A stretch of 64,000 nt of DNA from Brachionus manjavacas (taxonomy: Eukaryota > Rotifera > Eurotatoria > Ploima > Brachionidae). Location of the stretch: NCBI GenBank assembly GCA_019054805.1, contig JAHQIY010000004.1, positions 3,410,001-3,474,000 on the forward strand, given 5' to 3'. The notes under the pieces were generated by a model. It was not told the origin of the DNA. It did not search any database and worked only from the letters and a program-made list of their open reading frames with translations. Each line of letters opens with the position of its first letter. The first letter of the stretch is position 1. Below, piece by piece: positions 13,907 through 25,443 of the stretch. The translations under genes and the position numbers were made by a program.

Positions 13907-14689
13907 AGACTTTAAGAATATTTTCTTGAATAGAATAAAAACACAAATCTAATGAAAAACTTTTTTTATTTCGAATAATATATTTCGTATTATATGTAAT
14001 GATACCAAAGTATTAAAATTTGCATATGATCATTTATTAATTTTTTAATAAAGTAGAAGTTTAACTATTTTTTTTAAATCAAAGCGTTATTTAAAAATTC
14101 AAATACAAATTCAAAAAATTAAAATTAAAGATAATAAAGTATATTTAAAAAAATAATGCAACATGCTTTGTTGCACCTTTTTTACCAAAAATAATTTTTC
14201 TTATGTTAAAATTTTAAAATGAGATAAAAATAAAACATCAATTCTGATAAAAAAAAGAAAAAAAAGATAGTGTATAATAAAGTGCTTTATGACCTTTAAT
14301 TGTTATTTATTAAATAAGGGAGAATAATCTATCGATTTGTATTTGAATTTTACAATAAAAAAAAATGGTAAATATTAAAAAAAATGTGAAAACTAAAATT
14401 CAAAGGCAAGTAAAAAAAATAAAAAAAAATTATTCTCTTCGTTTATTAGAAATTAATTACTTGTTACAAGGGGGAAAAGAAAAATTAAAAAAGGCTTCGT
14501 TTACGAATCGATACGATCTTCCAGAATTTATTTAATTGATACTTCTTTTACAAAGTTACTTGATCTCATTCTCTTTCGGACTAAACTAAATTTTATTCCA
14601 AGTTCAGATGTCGGATTATTCAGCATTGTCTCTAAGAGATAGCCCTTATGTTTTTTCAACTAAATGTCAAAGCAAAATAAAAAAACTTG

Positions 14690-14996
14690 ACATTCCAAAA
14701 AACTTATTTATTTAATAAAAAGAAAATTTAAAATTCTTTTGAAGACAAAATTATAATCTTTTCAAAAAAACTCTTCATTCCTAATAAGTAAAAAAAAATC
14801 GCTTATTCAAATCAACGAAGGATTTTAATTATAAACTAGTTTTTTTTCTAAAATCAAACGATTTAATTTAAAAAAACGTGCTTTTGATAATTTTGTTCAA
14901 GAATTGTCCGTGATGCTCTTAAATATTTGCTACTCTTGACCAATATGATGCAAACTTCCACCAAAAGGTGCTGAGACAATTCTGAATTTTTTTACC
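14690..14996 (-). repeat. Right arm of the long inverted repeat
   Basis: Reverse complement of the left arm. The outer about 130 bp (14870-14996) is nearly identical; the inner part is degenerate. Confidence 0.7.
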
Positions 14997-16094
14997 AAAA
15001 TAAAGATATTATGATTTTTAAATCTTAACGGAAGAAGTTTCCTCAGCGGCTTGTTTATTTCAAAAACTTTTTTAAATGCTTTTAACTCTAAAATCATCAT
15101 TTTTTATTAATTTCTTAAAATTTACTCCTAAACTATCTTTCTTAACTCCTTATAATTTATTAAAAATGTCATGTCATAAAAATAAACCTTTTTGTTCAAA
15201 AAAAAATCAATTTGAAAAAAGTCAACTCTTAAATTAAATTTTTCAAATCTGATTACAAAATCTCTTTGATTATGCTGCTAAAATTGAGTTTTCAAGATAA
15301 ATTGAACCAAGATCTCAAAGCTATTGATTATGCATTTTAAATTACTTGTGGAAGCCAAAAAAAACTGTTGTCGTTTTTACTCCAAAATTCAATGGGAATT
15401 TATAATCCGAACCAAAATCCACTTTTCCAGTTTCTATTTAACCAAATGATATTTTAAAATGAGGTACAATTTAGTCAATAATCATGATTATTAAATTAAA
15501 ATTATTTTAAATATTTATTTATGTAACATCTTTAGGTCTACTATTTTAATATGTTTAATAACACTAAAGATATTTAAAACAACAGAATAGCAATTGCTAT
15601 TTCCTACTTGCGTCAAAATTAGATTTTTTTCAGACTCCTAATCTTTCGCTCAGGCTGACAGACAAACCGCGGCAAAATTTAATATTTCCAAAGGATTATC
15701 GTTGAAAATTTTTAAAGAACATTTTTAAGCCTCATAGCAATATTTAAGGATTTTTTTTGTTTTAAAATGATTAAATTAAGGCTTATAAAAAGAGAAAAAT
15801 TCCATCTATAAAAGAAGCCCATGTAATCAAAAGAGAAAAAGATTGCTTTTCTCAATTTTGGCGAAAAAAAATAAAAACAAATAGTCCAAAAATTAATTTA
15901 AATTAATTTAATTATTTTAAAGTTTCCACTTTCTTTTTAATTGGATAGGCTTGACTGAAAAAGCACCAACGAAGTCATATTTTTAGACCAAAATTTTTTA
16001 TCAACGATTTAATATTAAACAATAAACTCTACATTTTACCAGCGCAGAATTTTGCCTTTGCGAAACAAGCAGTTAAATAAAATAAAAAGGAATT
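14997..16094. other. Non-coding A+T-rich DNA
   Basis: No supportable exon or element. It contains poly(A)/poly(T)-rich sequence only. Confidence 0.55.
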
Positions 16095-16485
16095 TTAATC
16101 AATTAATAAAGCTTTTTCTGCCTTATTTGGTCTTCCTCTGTTGCGTTTGATGTTTGCAACATTTCGACACATATGGGCTCAGCACATAATCAGCAGCACA
16201 TTTTCACCAAACACTTCTTTGACTGCATTTCAAATTACATCAGAATCATCTGATACCAATGTTTGTACTTGAATTGTTTCTTGCAATTGCTCGATACCTT
16301 TTTCCAAAGCCTTTAAGATAAATTTAAAGCCTTCGGTTGTTTCGTTTCGGCAAATTCTTTGTTTGGGTACTTTTCCTCCATTATCCACTTGCGGCTTTGT
16401 TTTGCTCTTCGTTGAGTTAGACAATCTGCTTCAATTCCATCTCAACTTCATCATCTGACACATACTCTGGAATAATTGATGCCAT
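16095..16485 (-). pseudogene. MULE (Mutator-like) transposase relic
   Basis: From ATG 16485 the sequence reads MASIIPEYVSDDEVEMELKQ. After frameshifts it reads NAVKEVFGENVLLIMC, an AHMCRNV block, and finally a basic GRPNKAEKAL tail before a stop. The VFG...MC.AHM.RNV pattern is characteristic of the MULE transposase core as I know it. The reading frame is broken by at least one frameshift and two stops, so it is not active. Further MULE pieces lie at 54572-55090, 58915-59240 and 60345-60677. Confidence 0.55.
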
Positions 16486-17464
16486 TATAATATTTTTTGT
16501 TATTGAAAATTTTAATTTGCAAAATTGGTAATGTTTGAATGAATTATACATTTTATTTTTGACTTTATAAATTCAAACAGTCTTCATTTTCTTATCTTTA
16601 TATATCATTTTCATTAAAAAACTAATCGGTACTAGTATATTACCGATAAATCAATTTTTATACCGATCATGTCATTAATTCTTAATATATAATATATAAT
16701 TCTAACATATAATTCTTAATTGTACAACTATTAAGAATTATATATTATATTGTAACTTAGGCTTTTGGCTTTTATATAAACTACTTTATATAGCAGCTTA
16801 ATGCTAAAGTCGTTTAAATATTTATCAAAGAAAGGGATCATCCCTTTAATGTAAAAAAAATCGTAAAAAAGGGCTTTAAATCAAACTTGAATATTACTTT
16901 TTCACTTTTTAAATAAAATCTAAAGTTTTTGTTTTTTCAACATAACTCCTTAAAAATCATCCGGTTAAAACAAACAATAGCTCATTTAAATCAAGATAAA
17001 ATTCTCCTAAAATCGATTTAGCCTACTGGTATTCGAATTTTCTTTACCACCGAGGACAATTTTCGGTCAGTGTAGTTGTAATACCTGAGCATAGAGCATG
17101 CGAAAAAATAAATAATTTAAAAAACCATTATTATTTTTCGAAAAAAAGAATAAATTTTGTATCAGACTGTATATTTTCATAATTTTGTTATTATCTGAAC
17201 ATAATTTTTTTTCTAATTGAAGTTTAGGGCAAGCATTATTGGGCACCCGTTAATAAAAAAAGAAACTTTCACTTAAGAAAGAATAAAATAATTTCTTTTT
17301 CTTATTTAAAATTTTAAGACTAATCGGACAATTTTAAAACAATCGCAATTTGCGTATTTTTTTTTTCGAAAAAAAAATCAAAATTTTTTTGTTAATAAAA
17401 ATTTGAATCTTTGACTAAAGTGAAAAAAAAAAATATCATTAAACGTCATCAAAATTAAAGAGTA
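16486..17464. other. Non-coding A+T-rich DNA upstream of SRP72
   Basis: Apart from an A+T-only imperfect inverted repeat around 16683-16750 I see no feature. No clear TATA box or initiator precedes the SRP72 start. Confidence 0.5.
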
Positions 17465-20400
17465 ATGTCGGAAAAAAATGCCGAACAAATAAAAGCACTC
17501 TACACCGAGTTGCACAAAATAGCTCCAACTCAAGACTGGGAGCGCATTCTCAAGGTATCCAAAAAAATTCTTGGCCTTTCAGTCAACGAAAAAAAGGCCT
17601 TCCACTGCAAGACAGTATGTCTGATTCAAATGGAAAAGTTCGATGAAGCTTTGAGCGGTATTGAACGCAATCATGAAGCTCGTGATCTTTACTTCGAAAA
17701 GTCCTACTGTGAATACAGACTAAACCGGGTTGAAGAGGCCTACAAGACCTTAAAGCAATGCAACCAAATGACTAATAAAGAAAAAGAACTTTTGGCACAG
17801 ATCACCTATAAATTGGAAAAGTACCAAGAAAGCTACGAAGTGTATAGAGACTTGGTCAAAAATTCAGATGTAAAAAAAAATCTAGTTTTGAAGTAAATTG
17901 TTTTAACTTTTATTTAGGATGAGTATGACAACGAAAGGAAAACCAATTTTTCTGCTGTAGTTGCTGCCATGAGAACAGCTGATCCTAGTGTTACCAAGGA
18001 CTTGGACATGTCGGAGAATGAAAAGCAAACTTATGAGTTGTGCTATAATTCAGCTTGTATTTTAATAAGCAAAGGAAAACTCGAAGAGGCTGAGAACAAG
18101 CTCAAGAGAGCCGAGACTATGTGCCAAGAAACTTTTGAAGATGAAGAAGACCAAGAATTTGTGGAAAGCGAAATGGCTATCATTCGCGTTCAGTTGGCTT
18201 ATTGTTTGCAAAAAATGGGCAAAACCGAAGAAGCATTGAAAATTTACAACAATGTTCTGAAATCAAAGTAAAAATTGGAATTAAAAAAAAAATTACTAAC
18301 AAATTCAAATAGGCCAACTGATTTGAGTGTGAATGCTGTGGCATCAAATAATTTGGTATGTATCAATAAAGACCAGAATATATTTGATTCAAGAAAAAAA
18401 CTCAAAGCTGTCACTTCGAATGAATTAGATACAAGATTGAATTCAACGCAACGTTGTGTTATTGCGTACAATGAAATTCTTTTTTCGATTATTACAAATC
18501 AGGTAAGAATTTTTTGTAACAAAAACATTTTTTTTTTAAATTTCACCTTATCAAAAATTTTAATTAGTGGCTTCTAATTGGAAATCTAAATCTAATTTTT
18601 AGGAGATAAAACTTAAAAACTGTAATTTAAAATTAAAAAAAAATCTTTCTTTTTATGATTATTTATTTATTTATCTGTTACGATCTAAAGCTCCTTCAGA
18701 TTAAAAAAAATAATATTTAAAACTCATTCCTTTTTATAAACTATCATTTAGAGTGATGAAAAATCGATAAAAAAAAAATTAAATATTAGAAAAAATTGGC
18801 AAAATTGAAGTTCCATAAATTTGAAATAACTTTGAATAATATAATGATGCATATTTGATGATTAAATACAATGCTGTTTTGAAGTTGATCTAAAGATTTA
18901 TTGATGTCCATCAATTAAGACAAATTAATCGATGAAAATTTGAAGTTTAGTTGCTAAAAAAAAGTTTATTTTTTAAATTTTTATCATTGAAATTGTTTAA
19001 AATTAGCATGGGTTTCTTTTTTTGAAAATTAACTAATGTTAGATCAATTTGAGGCCGATAAATCAATAAATTAATAATTCTCTTTTATAAGTATTTAAAA
19101 TGAAATTAATTAATTAGTTTTTAAAATTCAATTGAGTTTTTGAAACAAAGAAAAAAATTGATATTCATCTTATAATTATAAATTTTTTTTTTTCAAATCT
19201 ATCAAGTGGTCATGAGAATCTAGTATTTCCTTTATTACTGTGTATTTGACCAAAGAAGAATGGTGTTTCACTTTTTTGATTTTTTCAATAATTTACATAT
19301 ACTTTCGTAAATCTTGCAATTTTTACCTATAATAAATTAATAAATTTTCAATATTTTTCCTTGATTATTGCGAAAACAAAATTTAAAGAAATTTGATTTT
19401 TTTAAACGACGATTTTTTTTTATTATTTGAGAAAATTTTTCGAGTGAAGAATCAATTAAAAAATTTAATAAATATTAATAATAAATTTAATTTTTAAATT
19501 TTTTTGTTGAATTAAAATAAAAAAAAATTATTATTTTTTTTAGAGAAAATATGGTTAAAATGGAAAAAAAAATAATATTTAAAATTAATTAAATTTTTTA
19601 TCCAAATAGAACGAATTCTAAAAAAATTCTCTAAAATTTTACAACTAAATCATTGCAAACAACGTGTTTAAGTGGAATAAATGAGAAAAAAGTACGCATT
19701 TTTTGATGATGAAGAATCAATTTTTTTAAAAAAATTAGAATTAAAGCATTTGGTTTAAAATTTTCTTTAAAACTTTAAAGAACCTAAAAAATCACAACAG
19801 ATGAATTGAAACAATTGTTTTATTTATTATTTATTATATTATTGTTTTAGTTAGAACAAAAATTTGTTTAGCTTGATATTTAATTTAAATGTAATTATTT
19901 AAATCAGATTATTGTCAAAGTTATTAATTTTCACCGGTCAAAGTCAAAATTTTCTTGAGCTTTTATTGCTTAATTCTAGAAGCACCATCAAAAAATATAA
20001 CAATATATTTTATTTTATTTTATTAAAATATATAAATAATATAGTTATTACTCAAATATAATTTGATAAAAAGAAAATTAATTATACTTTTTATATTAAT
20101 TTTTTTCAAAAAATTTTGAAATTTTTTTTTGAATGTTTAAAAAAATGTTTAATTTTCAAAGAGAGATGCGTCTCAAAAGTTGCTCGAACAGTTCAAGTCC
20201 AAATTTGAGGATAAAGAAAGATACGCTATGCTTAAAGTGGTTCAACTTTATAAAGAGAAAAAGTATGCTGAGTGTGAAAAGCACTTGACTGAATTAGCCA
20301 AGTCAGATACTGGATCTTCAATAATAAAATTTTACCTGATACAAATATTGCTCACCCAACACAAATATTTGGAGGCCGTTGAAATTTTCAGAACACTGGA

Positions 20401-21238
20401 CGAGTACAAAATATTCAAACTTGGCGTCATAAGTGCTATGGTTACTTTACTAAAACAGCTAAATGACAAAAATTCTATTACAAAGTTGTTCGATGATGCG
20501 GTTAACTATTTCTCAAAGTCTGACCCTCAAGCCAAAGAATTGGAAGTGTATATGCGCGAAAATTCCAACTTTCAAATGGAAAATGATAATTTGACAAAAG
20601 CTTGTGAAATGTTGGAAAAAATGCGCTCACTAAAACCCAAAGACTTTAGGATATTATCAAAATTAATAAAGTTATATTCAAAATTCAATGCTGAAAAGGC
20701 CAAAGATTTGAGTAGAGAGTTACCTTCTTTAGAAGAGGTGGCGGCTCAGTCCGATATTGATATTGATACATTAGAAAGTCAATTTAGTTTACTGAATTCT
20801 AAATTTGCAAGATCAAAAACAGTTCAATCGGTGGCAGTCAAATCTCCCGATCAGTCTAAAGCAAATGAAAATGTTGTTAAAAAAAAGAAAAAAAAGAATC
20901 GCAAAGTTAAGCTGCCAAAGAACTATAATCCAAATATACCTTTGGATCAAGAGCGATGGTTGCCTTTGAGAGAAAGATCTTACTATAGAGGAAGACGCAA
21001 TAAAAAGAAAAATCAAATTGGCAAAGGAACTCAAGGCGCAGTATCTGCCAAGTATCCTAATATTTAAAAATAAAAAAATGTTTTCTATTTATTGAAATAA
21101 ATTAATTTTAGGGAGCCAGCCGCGAACCAGCCTCAGTCTCCAAAACCAGGAGCAAAATCGCCAGATGTAAGTGCGCCCAAGCCAAAACCGCCAGCTGGAG
21201 CTCACAAAAAGAAGAATAAATCAAAAAATAAATGGTAG
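17465..21238 (+). CDS. SRP72: Signal recognition particle subunit SRP72 (5 exons)
   Basis: Encodes a subunit (about 653 residues) of the cytosolic signal recognition particle, which targets secretory proteins to the ER. Exons: 17465-17869, 17918-18267, 18313-18502, 20162-21051 and 21112-21238. All introns have GT/AG ends and the phases fit. The N-terminal part is TPR solenoid and aligns with vertebrate SRP72 through CEYRLNR, VYRDLVKNS and INKDQNIFDS. The C-terminal RNA-binding region follows, with a poly-Lys stretch, KLPKNYNP, ERWLPLRERSYYRG and IGKGTQGA. The last exon ends in a basic tail finishing KW. Introns 1, 2 and 4 are 45-60 bp; intron 3 is 1659 bp and carries a retroelement tail at about 18655. 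The first residue of exon 4 (20162) is my choice on phase. AATAAA lies at 21312. Confidence 0.93.
18655..18705 (-). repeat. LINE 3'-tail repeat, family A, inside SRP72 intron 3
   Basis: A TTTATTTATTTAT run is followed by CGATCTAAAGCTCCTTCAGA. This matches the tail family also seen at 23221, 40744, 42247, 42919, 49895 and 59765. Read on the minus strand it is a hairpin-like block followed by an (AAAT)n tail. Confidence 0.55.
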
Positions 21239-21311
21239 TACTAAATATTAAGCCATTAAAAAAAAATTCTGCCTGATTTTAATTATGTTCTTAATTTTAA
21301 CTCGATGATTT

Positions 21312-21317
21312 AATAAA
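21312..21317 (+). terminator. Poly(A) signal of SRP72
   Basis: AATAAA 74 nt after the TAG stop. Confidence 0.55.
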
Positions 21318-21724
21318 ATTTTAGAGAAATCTTCATATTTTATTTTAATTTACACAAAAATTTTTGATAATTCAAAAAATTTATATTTTCAATTTTAAAA
21401 TGTTAAATCTTTTCACTCTCGTTCATCTCATATATTTATAAATCATTTAAACTCTTTGCATTATCTTCACTATTGCTTGATATCGATAATCAATATTGTT
21501 AGAAAATATCGACACTCTTCCAAGATTATGAGAGATATTTTATTTATGGTAAAAATAAAAAATTATTAAAAATTAATTTAAAATATTTATTACAGTATAT
21601 TTTTGAAATTTAATAATTATTGACTTATTAATTTTTTTTTTGCTAATAAAATCTCAATTCTTGTTCACAAAAAAGACTTTTTAATAGTTGAAAACTTAAA
21701 AGTCTGCGAAAAGAACTTACAAAA

Positions 21725-22266
21725 ATGGTAAGTTAGCAGGTTATGAATCAGGTGTACATATAGATATACAAAAATATTGTGAACGCACTCTTCCAAAATT
21801 TCCTGACCATAGAGATAAAAATGACACTGATGAAATAAATGGTCTAAATGACCTATTTGACCAGCATCAACAAACTCAACAGCAATTTAAGCCTAAGCCA
21901 GAAGTATCCGATACTTCAAATAAAACCCTAACAAAATCCACCAAATGAACCAATTAGTGGTTGAGATAATAAAAAACAAAAAACAAGCTGAATTGCCAGC
22001 ACTTCTGCACTCAGGAACTAATACCATTCAACAAAATCACCGACCCGTTACATCCCAACAGACAGCGATGGACAACGGAAATCCCGATGAGCTAAAGGGA
22101 TCTGTATCACAACAACCGATGTAGCAGGTTGTCATGTACTTGTCCATGTTGTAAAATTGTAATTGTTTCTAACACAGCATCAATTGGTAGTGACAATTGT
22201 GATAAATGTTTTTATTTTACTTGTTTGAATTTAGAAGATAAAAAAATTGTGATGTTTTACTTTTAG
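21725..22266 (+). pseudogene. Retrotransposon ORF1 relic with PHD-type zinc finger
   Basis: In one frame the sequence reads NGKLAGYESGVHIDIQKYCE and a Gln-rich stretch. After several stops it reads CPCCKIVIVSN, then IGSDNCDKCFYFTCLNLEDK, ending at a stop near 22266. The Cys spacing and the C..C.FYF.CLNL pattern match the PHD fingers found in ORF1 of some CR1-like LINEs. Several stop codons make it inactive. No reverse transcriptase follows it. Confidence 0.5.
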
Positions 22267-22320
22267 TTAATTTTCGAGTTATACCAAGGCTACGAAGAAA
22301 ACTTAAATAAGATTTATTTG

Positions 22321-22393
22321 TAATAAATATTTTTTACCTAATATAATAGTAATAAATATTTTTTACCTAATATAATAGTAATAAATATTTTTT
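22321..22393. repeat. 29-bp tandem repeat (2.5 copies)
   Basis: Two perfect 29-bp units (22321-22349 and 22350-22378), each containing ATTTTTTACCTAATATAATA, and a partial third unit. Confidence 0.9.
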
Positions 22394-22635
22394 TGTTTGT
22401 TCCGTAACTCATTCGGTATTTTAGCTAGTATTCCAAGAAAATTTTTCAACAAATTAGAAGGTCCGTACTTTAATAGTATATTCCGTATTTTTAAGAGAAT
22501 TTTGCTCCGTAAATTAGTAGATGTTCCATTGTAAATTATTCCATATTTTAGTTTGTTCCGTAGCACACGATGCGCATTTTAAGTCCTCATTCCATTCCAG
22601 TATTCATTAGTTGCGTTCCATGTTTTAGGTACACA
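22394..22635. repeat. Degenerate short repeat array (TTCCGTA/TTCCATATTTTAG words)
   Basis: Words of the form TTCCGTA or TTCCATA, often followed by TTTTAG, recur roughly every 25-40 bp across this stretch, directly after the 29-bp repeat. It looks like an old, diverged minisatellite. The open frame on the minus strand here is a by-product. Confidence 0.45.
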
Positions 22636-24486
22636 ATATTCTGAGGATTTTTTAAAAATGCATGTGTCACAGAAAATAAATCAATTAATCAATGTAATTT
22701 CACAATCATCATCTCAATAAATTTCTTCGAAATCAGATTGCCAAAGTTATAAGGTAATTATTCGATCAAAATATATTTCGATAAATGTTTTTTTTTTAAT
22801 AAAATTCTAACATTTAAGCTAAATTTCTTACATTTTCTAGTGTAATAATTTATATTTGAAAATATATAGAAATTAATAATTATATTTGAAAATAGAATAA
22901 AAAAATATTTACTTCATTATTGAAAATTATTTACATTTTATTTTCTTCAAATCTCATAAAATTTAAAGAAAAAAATATTTGTTAGCAATTTTTCTCTCAT
23001 TTATTTAGATATTTAGATTTTTAGAAAAGAAAATCTAAACTTCCTTAGTTGAAGTTCATCCACTTAAGGTCTTTTCTTATAATTTTTATTTTCTCTCTCT
23101 TTATTTACTGAAATTTTTATATAAATTGAAAAATATTTTTATTAATTAATACTGAAATTTAACTTTAAGTATTATATCTATAACATGAAGGACTAAAATT
23201 GTTACCCTGAAATTTTTAAATAAATACATTATTATTTAAATTTTTTAATCTGTACAGAGCTAAAGCTCTTTTATATTTAAAAATAAAAATAAAATTTACA
23301 AAAAGAAAATTGATTAAAATAAATATATTAATGTAAAGTAAAATAAAAATAAAATCAGTTAAAATACAAAAGAAGAATTTAAATATATAAATAAAAATTG
23401 AATAATATCTGAAAGTATTTAATCAAAATTTAGAAAGTATTTAATAATCAAAAAGAGACATTTATAAATTATTTTTATAAGATAAAAAAAAATTTATTTT
23501 TTTTTGTTTTATTTGTGCACCAATTTACACAATTTAACTCTGTTTTAATTTTTTTTTTTAAATCAATTAAATATATTTGTGAATTAACACCTTACATTAT
23601 TTTTTTAGGCATGAAAATAACATAGATAGCGAGTGTTCAAAAAAGAATGATCAAAAAAGAATATTCAAAATTTTGATAAGTAAAAAATCTATGTTCCATT
23701 GGCCGAATTTTACCAACTTATGTACAAATACTTAATAAAAACTTGAATAATTAAGAAAATTAAAAATCTAGTTGTTCCATCTAATTGTCTATAAGAAAAA
23801 GGCCACCTAGAACACTTTTACCTGTTAATCAAGCATGTCCTCTAATTTTTATCAAGAAAATATATATGTTTAAAACTTTATTTTAAAGAGCAATATTCCA
23901 TTGTTCATTCTTAGAATTTTTATCAATATAATTCCATTGTGAAAAATATGCCTAAATTGGTAAGAAGTTAACAAATAAATACAATTTCCCGTAAAGGAGA
24001 GTCCAAAAAATAAGAAGCTATGAAACTCTTCTAGATTAATAAATGGAATGCAAACAAGTTAAAGATTATATATTAAAGATTATATACAAGAATGTATTAT
24101 ATATTTTTTAAAGCTTATTTTAGAATTAATTAATTGGCTTACTTAAAAAATTTAATTGGTTTTTTTAGGGCATAATCTATTACGAAGTGTGTATAAAAAA
24201 TTTTTAATTTTTTTGAACATATATGCATACTCATTCAAGAAGACTCATTAAAAAATTAATTAAAAACATATTTATCGTAAAGCAAATTGCCAAATTAATT
24301 GCCATAGATTTTATGTTTTTTAATTCATAAATCTTTAAAAATTTGTGCTGTGATATTTTCCAGATTTTTATTTTATAATTAAATTCAAAAATTTTTTTTA
24401 AATGGAATGAAGCTAATATTTTTTAAAGAGGTGAAAAATTTTAAATATAAAATAATATAAATTGTGTACAATCGAGTAGCCTTTTA
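22636..24486. other. Non-coding repeat-poor A+T-rich DNA
   Basis: Apart from the tail repeat at 23221-23285 I see no gene or recognisable element. Confidence 0.5.
23221..23285 (-). repeat. LINE 3'-tail repeat, family A
   Basis: CTGTACAGAGCTAAAGCTCT after an A+T-rich stretch. The GAGCT/AGCTC hairpin is intact here. Confidence 0.55.
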
Positions 24487-24901
24487 GGGGTTATAGGGGT
24501 TAAATTTTGGGTTAAATGTGTAAATTTTTTAACCGATTTTTATCATACAGGTCCAAAATCCAAAACGTATTAGGGTAGTTTAGAACCCCAGGATTTCATA
24601 ACAGAAATTATTTTAAATAAAAAATTCAATCAAGAGAATAAAGTTCAGTTAAAAATTAATTTTGACTAGAGGGGTGAAATTCGAGTAAATTAATAGTTTA
24701 AAATTTTAATAAAATATGATTCAAGTCGCATAAAATCTTAAAGCCTTTTTGACCTTTAAATAAAAAACAAACTAAACAATTTTTATTTTAAAAAATTATT
24801 TTTTAGTCGAGGTATCTAAAGGGGTTAAAGGGTAAATGGTATTTCACCTTATTTTGCCAAAAGCTTACACATCTTACCCAAAATTTAACTCCTATAACCC
24901 C
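24487..24901. mobile_element. MITE-like element with about 43-bp inverted repeats
   Basis: Left arm 24487-24529 and right arm 24860-24901 are near-perfect inverted copies, starting GGGGTTATAGG and including GTTAAATTTTGGGT. About 330 bp of non-coding DNA lie between them. No transposase and no clear target-site duplication are seen. Confidence 0.55.
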
Positions 24902-25017
24902 AAATTTTTGTCAATTACTACAGCACAGACTCCAGTCAATTTAAATGTCTTTAGTTTCATAATGCAATACTATGATCTCATGCGTTTAGCAAGTCGCTAG
25001 TATCTAAGACTGAGTAA

Positions 25018-25443
25018 AATATTAGTCAATGACTGACAGTGATCTTCAAAAGATAGAAGTATTCCATAACAATTGCCTACGAAAAATTTTGAAAATCTTC
25101 TTTCCGAAAGTTATTACAAATGAGGAGCTGTACAACAGATCAAGGTCCGAGCCAATCCGCAACATTATACGCAGAAGACGACTTAAATGGCTTGGTCATG
25201 TTCTTAGAATGTCAACAGACAGAATTCCTAGAGTTGCACTAGTTTGGACACCTCAAGGAAAGAGAAGTGCTGGAAGACCAAAGTTGACCTGGAGAAGAAC
25301 AGTTGAAAGAGATCTGAGAGAGATGAAACTCGCAGGGGACAAGCAGAAATTGTCACTAAGGATAGGGTAGAATGGAGGGGACGTGTGGACGCCTTAAGCT
25401 CCACTGGGAGTAGAAGATAGAAGAAGAAGAAGAATATTAGTCA
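25018..25443 (+). mobile_element. 5'-truncated non-LTR retrotransposon with 11-bp target-site duplication
   Basis: The insert 25029-25432 is flanked by exact copies of AATATTAGTCA (25018-25028 and 25433-25443). It encodes the C-terminal end of a LINE polyprotein: DLQKIEVFHNNCLRKIL, then RRRRLKWLGHVLRMS, GKRSAGRPKLTWRRTVERDL and, after a frameshift near 25335, EWRGRVDALSS. It ends in a (GAA)n tail. The WLGHVLRM...GRPK.TWRRT block is typical of RTE-like elements as I recall. Truncation at the 5' end, a simple-repeat tail and a perfect duplication are hallmarks of target-primed reverse transcription. The copy is dead on arrival. Confidence 0.85.

Larger units (their letters stand above)
12761..14996. 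mobile_element. 2.2 kb unit bounded by long inverted repeats
   Basis: The first about 130 bp (starting GGTAAAAAAATTCAGAATTG) is repeated in inverted orientation at the other end with only a few differences. The outer block includes GTCTCAGCACCTTTTGG. Weaker similarity continues inward for another 150-200 bp on each side, including a GGAATGAAGA block. The interior carries a decayed gene (13500-13906) related to the gene at 8779-9714. No transposase and no clear target-site duplication are visible. It could be a foldback or non-autonomous DNA transposon that captured a gene, or an inverted duplication. Confidence 0.6.

Noticed and set aside
16683..16750. A+T-only inverted repeat as a transposon terminus
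   Set aside because: Composed solely of A/T-rich words that pair by chance in this genome; no flanking duplication.
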